DNA of 64,000 nucleotides from Porticoccus sp964276025 (GTDB lineage Bacteria; Pseudomonadota; Gammaproteobacteria; Pseudomonadales; Porticoccaceae), in assembly GCA_964276025.1 (NCBI GenBank), contig CAXYDD010000001.1:310001-374000 (forward strand). Direction: 5' to 3'. Position 1 is the stretch's first letter; each line of letters starts with the position of its first letter. Position numbers and translations under genes: made by a program. The notes under the pieces were generated by a model. It saw only the letters and a program-made list of their open reading frames with translations. It did no database searches and was not told the DNA's origin. Positions 58,650-64,000 of this stretch are shown here, piece by piece.

Positions 58650-59942
58650 ATGAGCCTTAGTAACCCAAAACTGGTCCAAGAACTTAAATTAGCTATCATC
58701 GGTCTTGGATATGTTGGGCTTCCTCTAGCAGTAGAGTTTGGGAAAAAATACTCGGTAATAGGTTTTGATATTAATCAAAACCGTATTGAGGAGCTAAATC
58801 AAGGTATTGATATAACTCTCGAAGTTACCTTAGAAGAGCTCAAAAATGCGAAGAATTTATCCTTTTCAACAACACAATCTGACCTTGAATCAGCAAACTG
58901 TTTTATAGTTACAGTTCCTACCCCAATCGATGATAAAAAGAATCCAAACCTCACTCCGCTACTAAAAGCCAGTGAACTAGTCGGTAAAGTAATAAAAAAT
59001 GGGGATATTGTCATATATGAGTCAACAGTTTACCCAGGTGCTACAGAAGAAGAATGTGTTCCAATTCTTGAGAAATTTTCTGGCTTAAAATTTAATATAG
59101 ATTTCTTTTGCGGTTATAGTCCTGAACGAATTAATCCTGGAGATAAAGAACATCGTATTTCAAATATTAAAAAAATAACATCTGGTTCAACGCCTGCGAT
59201 TGCTGACCTAATTGACAGTCTTTACAACGATATAATCGTTGCAGGAACACACAAGGCAAACAGTATCAAGGTCGCTGAAGCTGCGAAAGTCATAGAAAAT
59301 ACACAAAGAGACTTAAATATTGCTCTAATAAATGAGCTGGCTATTATTTTTAATAAGATGGATATAGATACGCAAGAAGTACTTGAAGCAGCTGGAACTA
59401 AATGGAACTTTCTACCTTTTCGTCCAGGTATAGTAGGAGGACACTGTATAGGTGTTGACCCGTATTATTTAACCCATAAGGCCCAATCTATTGGTTATAG
59501 TCCTGAGATTATTCTTGCTGGCAGAAAGATGAATGATGGAATGAGTAAATATATTTCATCTCAGCTCATTGAAGCAATGGAACAAAAATCAATAAATATC
59601 AAAAACTCAAAGATTCTAATCATGGGACTAACATTTAAAGAAAACTGCCCAGATCTGCGTAACACAAAAGTAACAGATATCATCAAGGAACTAGAAAAAC
59701 TTGGTACACAAATTGAAGTTTATGATCCATGGGTGGATAGTCATATTGCAGAAAAAGAATATAAGATAAAAGTGATTAATGAGCCTGAATCCAATAGTTA
59801 TGATGCTATCATCATTGCTGTCGCTCATGATAAATTTAAAGAGATGGGCGCGAAGAAAATTACAAGCTTTGCTTCGACAATAAATGTTATCTACGACTTA
59901 AAATATCTTCTCGGAAAAGAATTTTCAAACTTAAGACTTTAA
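58650..59942 (+). CDS. Nucleotide-sugar dehydrogenase (TviB/VipA-type)
   Basis: 430 residues of the UDP-glucose/GDP-mannose dehydrogenase family. NAD motif AIIGLGYVGLPLAVEFGKK (about residues 14-32), FIVTVPTPIDDKKNPNL, YESTVYPGATEEECVP, and the catalytic cysteine in GIVGGHCIGVDPYYLTHKA (about 261-279). The closest match in memory is the TviB/WbpA-type group oxidising UDP-GlcNAc or UDP-GalNAc to uronic acids for surface polysaccharides. It begins 26 bp after the GST gene and is convergent with rfaH. Confidence 0.88.
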   Translation: MSLSNPKLVQELKLAIIGLGYVGLPLAVEFGKKYSVIGFDINQNRIEELNQGIDITLEVTLEELKNAKNLSFSTTQSDLESANCFIVTVPTPIDDKKNPNLTPLLKASELVGKVIKNGDIVIYESTVYPGATEEECVPILEKFSGLKFNIDFFCGYSPERINPGDKEHRISNIKKITSGSTPAIADLIDSLYNDIIVAGTHKANSIKVAEAAKVIENTQRDLNIALINELAIIFNKMDIDTQEVLEAAGTKWNFLPFRPGIVGGHCIGVDPYYLTHKAQSIGYSPEIILAGRKMNDGMSKYISSQLIEAMEQKSINIKNSKILIMGLTFKENCPDLRNTKVTDIIKELEKLGTQIEVYDPWVDSHIAEKEYKIKVINEPESNSYDAIIIAVAHDKFKEMGAKKITSFASTINVIYDLKYLLGKEFSNLRL

Positions 59943-59973
59943 GTGAAAAAAATAATCTATTAATTATTAACAT

Positions 59974-60474
59974 TTAACAGTTTTGGCATATGCCTGTTTT
60001 AAATTCGATTTTTTGGAAGTTTCCTAACACCTGAAGCATCAAAATTACTCGCTCTTGATCTGATGAGAATACCTTAGCTGAGACTCCTTTAAATGGTCCA
60101 TCCATGACTATTACCTGGTCACCCTTTTTGAAAGGCTTAAGCTGATCCGTCTGATTAATCTGTATCGACTCAAATACACGAATATCATTGATTAATTTAT
60201 CGCTGGCCCAAGCTGGTTCTTTACCAAAATGCACTAATCCACTGACGCCACGTGTTGATCGAACTGATGATAGAGATTGATCTTCGTAGGATTGTCTGGC
60301 AAACAAATAACGAGAAAACATAGGTGAAACGATTGTTTCCCAAGCACCTGATCGCTTCTTTAGCTCTTTCCATAGTGGCAGATAAGCCTCTATACCCTGA
60401 CGAATCAGATGCTTTTTTGCCTCAATCTCCATTCTTGGTTTAGTCATTATAACCAACCAACTTGAGTTCATCAT
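59974..60474 (-). CDS. rfaH: RfaH-like transcription antiterminator (NusG paralogue)
   Basis: 166 residues: NGN domain starting SSWLVIMTKPRMEIEAKKHL with YLPLWKELKKRSG, FSRYLFARQSYEDQSLSSVR and STRGVSGLVHFGKEPA, then a KOW domain KGDQVIVMDGPFKGVSAKVF (about residues 114-133). The RfaH group relieves polarity in long surface-polysaccharide operons by binding RNA polymerase at an ops site. It lies just downstream of the terminator of the polysaccharide operon. I see no ops element in the window; it would be near the operon start, outside. Confidence 0.85.
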   Translation of the reverse strand: MMNSSWLVIMTKPRMEIEAKKHLIRQGIEAYLPLWKELKKRSGAWETIVSPMFSRYLFARQSYEDQSLSSVRSTRGVSGLVHFGKEPAWASDKLINDIRVFESIQINQTDQLKPFKKGDQVIVMDGPFKGVSAKVFSSDQERVILMLQVLGNFQKIEFKTGICQNC

Positions 60475-60552
60475 CAGAAGCGTCCTATAAAATTTAAAAA
60501 AATTTTATGTCACGATAACATCTTTTTTGCGATATGGGCAATCTCGGGGCAT

Positions 60553-60596
60553 AAAAAAACCCTACAGCTCTAATAGAACAGGTAGGGTTTAAAAAA
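60553..60596 (-). terminator. Terminator of the polysaccharide operon
   Basis: On the minus strand, stem AAACCCTAC / GTAGGGTTT (9 bp) around a 16-nt loop, followed by a run of T. It lies 23 bp after the stop of the 4,6-dehydratase gene and before the rfaH start, separating the two. Confidence 0.8.
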
Positions 60597-60618
60597 GAAG
60601 AGGCTATAGTTATATCTA

Positions 60619-62616
60619 TTAATTTATTTTCTTATGATGAAGATCTGTTTGTTTAGTAAAAACCCAATCGACGATTTTGCTATTGGGTTTATAGCCTGTA
60701 ACTAGCTTTTGCAGTAACGTGCTTATTACTTCAACGTTAGCATTATTAAGCAGAACCTTAAGTATATCTAAGTCAATTTTTAATGTATCCCAAGGAATAT
60801 ATGGATCCTGTGCTTTTTTAATTTTAGGATGAGATGTTGGTTGAGGGTTTTCACCTAACAGTAGCTCCTCATAAAGCTTTTCTCCAGGTCGCAGCCCTGT
60901 TATTTGAATCTCAATGTCACCAGCAAGATTATTTTTATCACGTACAGATAATCCAGAAAGCTCTATCAAGCTTCGGGCTAGGTCTATAATTTTTATAGGC
61001 AGCCCCATATCTAACACGAATACATCCCCGCCTTTTGACATAGCGCCCGCTTGAATAACTAGCTGAGCTGACTCTGTAACCGTCATAAAATAACGCATAA
61101 CATCGGAATGTGTCAGTGTTATCGGACCGCCATCTAATATCTGTTTTCTGAATTTTGGGATAACCGAGCCTGATGAGCCCAAAACATTTCCAAATCTCAC
61201 TATAGAAAATTTTGTATTTTTATTCTTTTTTTGTTTATTAAATAAAGCCTGAACACAAAGTTCAGATAAACGCTTGCTTGCTCCCATTATATTGGTTGGT
61301 CTTACCGCTTTATCAGTTGAGATTAACACAAAGTCGGATACACCCTTTTCCATAGAAACTTGAGCAGTAACAAGGGTGCCTATAACATTATTTTTTACAC
61401 CTTCTGCTAGATTATGCTCTACTAATGGTACATGTTTATAGGCAGCCGAATGGAAAACACTAGAAGGTTTCCACGTATCTATAATCTCAGTCATCCTGTC
61501 TTCATCTTGTACTGAGGCTAATAAGGGTATGATTAAATTCGCAGATTCATCGAGGTCCGCTAAAATAGACTCAAGCTCAGAATGTATTGTATAAAGAGCA
61601 TACTCGCTGATATCTATAAGTAATAATTTTTTAGGTTTGAGCTTAATAATCTGTCTACAAAGCTCGCTCCCAATTGAACCTCCTGCACCAGTTACTAAAA
61701 TTACTTTTGACTCTATATTTTTTGAAAGCAAAATATGGCTGGGGGCAATAATATCCCTAGTCAAAAGGTCATCTACATCCAGCTCACGAAGATCCGAGGA
61801 GCTCACTTTACGCCCAGAAAGATCAAACAGGCTTGGAAGCGTTCGAACTGAAACGTTATATTTACTTAGTTTATTTAAAATTTTATTACGATCTTTCTGG
61901 TTGACTGAAGGAATAGCTAGAAAAACATGCGTTACTCTCTTTGATTCAATCAAATTGCCTAAGTCATGAGGATCAAAAATAGACTGTTCACTTAGAATAT
62001 GACCAAATAATCGATTGTCGTCATCTAAAAATCCTACTACTTGAGTCTCATAGCTATTTTTTAGCGCAGACACAAGTTGTTGGCCAGCAACACCAGCTCC
62101 ATATACTAGTGCTTTATGGGTGGATAAAGATAATAACTGTAGTTCTGTTGAGCCACCCAGCCAGTATCTCGTAACCGCTCTCGTGCCCCCTATAGCAAAA
62201 AAAAGTAGTAGTGGCTGTATAATACCAACTGTTCGGGGGATATCATTAACTCCAATCACCATAACTACCGTTGCATAAAGTAAGCCGTATATTGTTAAAG
62301 CGCGAGATATACTTAAAATAGCTGATACACCAGAATAGCGAAATATTGTTCTATACAAACCTAGAATGAAAAAAACTGGGAGGGCTATTGTTATTGAGAG
62401 CACTGCACCTAAAAAAACTGGCCCGGTAAGCATAATGAATTCATCAGACCGTAAATAAAGCGCGAGCCATAGAGTTATAATACATAAGCTTATGTCGACT
62501 GTTACAGCAATCATAAGCTTAGCGTAACGTGGTAGCGCCAATATAGGCTGAGGCGTAATGCTTACCCACCCAATTAATCTCTTAAAAGATTGTAAATAGT
62601 TATCTTTATTTGACAT
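60619..62616 (-). CDS. UDP-GlcNAc 4,6-dehydratase, membrane type (PglF/WbpM/CapD)
   Basis: 665 residues from the ATG at 62616, chosen because AAAGGA lies 6 nt in front; it overlaps the end of wbuB by 11 bp. N-terminal four-helix membrane region (about residues 25-145), then a first Rossmann domain (VYGAGVAGQQLVSAL) and the catalytic SDR domain: VTGAGGSIGSELCRQI (about 305-320), HSAAYKHVPLVEHN, STDKAVRPTNIMGASKRLSE. It makes UDP-4-keto-6-deoxy sugars, the first step to sugars such as FucNAc, QuiNAc or bacillosamine. Confidence 0.92.
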   Translation of the reverse strand: MSNKDNYLQSFKRLIGWVSITPQPILALPRYAKLMIAVTVDISLCIITLWLALYLRSDEFIMLTGPVFLGAVLSITIALPVFFILGLYRTIFRYSGVSAILSISRALTIYGLLYATVVMVIGVNDIPRTVGIIQPLLLFFAIGGTRAVTRYWLGGSTELQLLSLSTHKALVYGAGVAGQQLVSALKNSYETQVVGFLDDDNRLFGHILSEQSIFDPHDLGNLIESKRVTHVFLAIPSVNQKDRNKILNKLSKYNVSVRTLPSLFDLSGRKVSSSDLRELDVDDLLTRDIIAPSHILLSKNIESKVILVTGAGGSIGSELCRQIIKLKPKKLLLIDISEYALYTIHSELESILADLDESANLIIPLLASVQDEDRMTEIIDTWKPSSVFHSAAYKHVPLVEHNLAEGVKNNVIGTLVTAQVSMEKGVSDFVLISTDKAVRPTNIMGASKRLSELCVQALFNKQKKNKNTKFSIVRFGNVLGSSGSVIPKFRKQILDGGPITLTHSDVMRYFMTVTESAQLVIQAGAMSKGGDVFVLDMGLPIKIIDLARSLIELSGLSVRDKNNLAGDIEIQITGLRPGEKLYEELLLGENPQPTSHPKIKKAQDPYIPWDTLKIDLDILKVLLNNANVEVISTLLQKLVTGYKPNSKIVDWVFTKQTDLHHKKIN

Positions 62617-63845
62617 TTTTTCCTTTGTACAAAGAAATAGCCTCATTAAAAAAATCTTCTAGCTTAGAAATGAGTAAACTTCTATTAAAATGTTTTTTGA
62701 TGTGTTCGCTCCCTCGTCTGCCCATCTCGTCTCTTTCTGAGGAGCTTTTTGATATCATTTGAAGAACGGACGACGCAAGAGCTTCTGGGTCGCTTGCAGG
62801 AGAGGAGATTCCAGCCTTAGCATCATTTATAAGTTTTGCACCCTCTCCATCGAGCATTCCCAGCACAGGTATACCAGCCATCAAATAAGATTGAAGTTTT
62901 GCGGGGATCGTTAAAGAAAATACTGGTTCCTTTTTGAGAGTAACAAGTAAGGCATCAGCATGGGCATAAAAAGATGGCATACGTTCTATTGGATAACGAC
63001 CGAGAGTCAATATCTGGCTTTCTAGATTGCGTCGCGTAACCTCTGCTTGTAGCCATTTATATTTGCTACCATTTCCAATAATCAACCAACGTATATTGCT
63101 ATTAGATTTAAGTATTTGCGCAGCATCCAGAATAGCCGGCATATCCTGAGATTCACCAATATTCCCAGCAAAAACTATATTAAAAGAATTAGTCTTTATG
63201 GGAACTTCTGGCGCCTTGCTGGGCTTAGAATTAAAAATATCTTCAGCCCAACTAGGGTAGTAGCGTATTTTAGATTTATCTTTACAATAAAGTGCAATTC
63301 GTGAAACGAAGGATTGCGATTGACCTAAAACAAGAGTGCAGTTTTTGTAAATAACCCTTACCAAACAACCTGTCAATTTAAGAATATTTTTCGAGTGAAC
63401 AGCGCCTACTGCAGATAGAGACTCAGGCCAAAGGTCTAGGACCCAAAAAACAACTGGAATTTTTTTTATTCTGGCTAAAAAAATTGCTGGCAAAGCAACT
63501 GTGATTGGAGACGGGCCATAAACAAAAATTAAATCGAAGGATTTTTTTTGTAAGCTCCAAGTACCGAAAAATGTTGCTCCAATCAAAAAACTCAAATAAT
63601 TTAAACCTAAACGAAAAAAACCTGATGATCTGGCAAGTATTGGCGCACGAATTACTTCAACCCCACAATATTCTTGAAAATTTTCTGGATTTTTTTTGAA
63701 ATCCATATAGATTTTTCCAGATGGATAATTGGGCTTACCTGTCAAAATTGTCAACACGTGGCCACGATTCTTAAGCTTCTAAAACCAGGTCATTTATCCT
63801 AAAATTTTCAGGCCAAAAATATTGTGTAACTATCAGTATTCGCAT
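62606..63845 (-). pseudogene. wbuB: WbuB-type glycosyltransferase (GT4) with frameshift
   Basis: From the ATG at 63845, which abuts the stop of the preceding gene, the frame reads MRILIVTQYFWPENFRINDL then VLEA and a TAA at 63773-63771. The next frame continues LKNRGHVLTILTGKPNYPSG and on to a complete GT4 transferase (FAGNIGESQDMPAILDAA, LQSYLMAGIPVLGMLDGEGA). An extra base in GAAGCTTAAG (63770-63779) explains the break. The reconstructed protein has normal WbuB length (about 412 residues). WbuB is thought to transfer N-acetyl-L-fucosamine, and the adjacent FnlC-type gene makes that donor. Everything else in the operon is intact, so a sequencing error is quite possible. Confidence 0.75.
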
Positions 63846-64000
63846 TTATTCGTATTTCTTCCAAACTACGCGATTAACATAGTCTGTATAGCTATGGATT
63901 ATGCGTACAATCTTTTCGCTTACGTTCGGTGAGTTATAATCTTTAACCTGCATTAAGCAACGATCCTCTCCACGCGTCTGATGTTCAAGTATAGCAAGTG
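63846..64000 (-). CDS. fnlC: UDP-GlcNAc 2-epimerase (FnlC/WbjD-type), 3' end only
   Basis: The last 50 codons of a gene continuing past the right edge: LAILEHQTRGEDRCLMQVKD, SPNVSEKIVRIIHSYTDYVN, RVVWKKYE and stop. The ending SYTDYVNRVVW is characteristic of the non-hydrolysing epimerases FnlC/WbjD/Cap5G that make UDP-N-acetyl-L-fucosamine. The stop abuts the wbuB start codon (TAAATG), so the two genes are translationally linked. Confidence 0.75.
   Translation of the reverse strand, partial: LAILEHQTRGEDRCLMQVKDYNSPNVSEKIVRIIHSYTDYVNRVVWKKYE

Overview
The window is chromosomal DNA from an AT-rich Gammaproteobacterium, most likely marine and free-living. The core block folD / cysS / glnS / ppi / lpxH, with a His-Arg-Pro tRNA cluster beside folD, resembles the order I recall from Pseudomonas and relatives. 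LpxO, MiaE, RfaH, FadB, QueC/QueE and a photolyase agree with that. I cannot name the species.

Layout. (1) 1-17.9 kb is mostly housekeeping: an open-ended unknown gene, fadB, lpxO, three tRNAs, folD, cysS, glnS, a drug/metabolite transporter, ppi, lpxH, pyrD, miaE, acnB, trhO and a membrane J-protein. acnB stands out: it is G+C-richer and of a long type I associate with Bacteroidetes. (2) 18.2-29.3 kb is an integrated island. It begins at an intact tRNA-Arg(CCT) and ends at an exact 52-bp copy of that tRNA's 3' part. It carries nfeD, an SPFH gene broken by an amber codon, and a G+C-richer operon (papain-like hydrolase, fadE, fadI, fadJ, acyl-CoA ligase) able to run fatty-acid beta-oxidation. 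No integrase is left. (3) 29-37 kb is a second accessory stretch of remnants: an H-NS-like N-terminal fragment, a metallo-beta-lactamase-fold protein, a frameshifted glycosyltransferase-like gene, an acetyltransferase-like protein, a Rap1a-type protein, a nuclease and a Fur-boxed FTR1 iron-uptake pair. A ~208-bp dispersed repeat lies at each side.

(4) 37-57 kb is dominated by light and oxidative-stress functions: a photolyase/cryptochrome behind a LexA box, a COQ7-like protein, an MsrA-thioredoxin-MsrB fusion, a glutathione peroxidase, a TlpA-like thioredoxin, a lipocalin, and a lipid-modification cluster (flavin amine oxidase, DUF1365, cyclopropane-fatty-acid-synthase-like enzyme, DUF3833, SDR), then a second set (SDR, DUF393, renalase-like flavoprotein). 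This resembles the photo-oxidative-stress and membrane-lipid gene set known from sigma-E/ChrR regulons, but no sigma/anti-sigma pair is in the window. A passenger-less inverse autotransporter and an unknown secreted protein sit between the two halves. A ZnuD-like TonB receptor and queE/queC are also here.

(5) 57-64 kb holds rsmE, a glutathione S-transferase and the edge of a surface-polysaccharide locus: nucleotide-sugar dehydrogenase, RfaH-like factor, 4,6-dehydratase, a frameshifted WbuB-type transferase and the 3' end of an FnlC-type epimerase, suggesting an N-acetyl-L-fucosamine-containing polymer.

Several genes are broken by single changes (SPFH amber, two glycosyltransferase frameshifts, a frameshift beside a 9-bp repeat, an ATG-to-ATA start). 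This may be real decay in accessory DNA or uncorrected sequencing errors; raw reads would tell.
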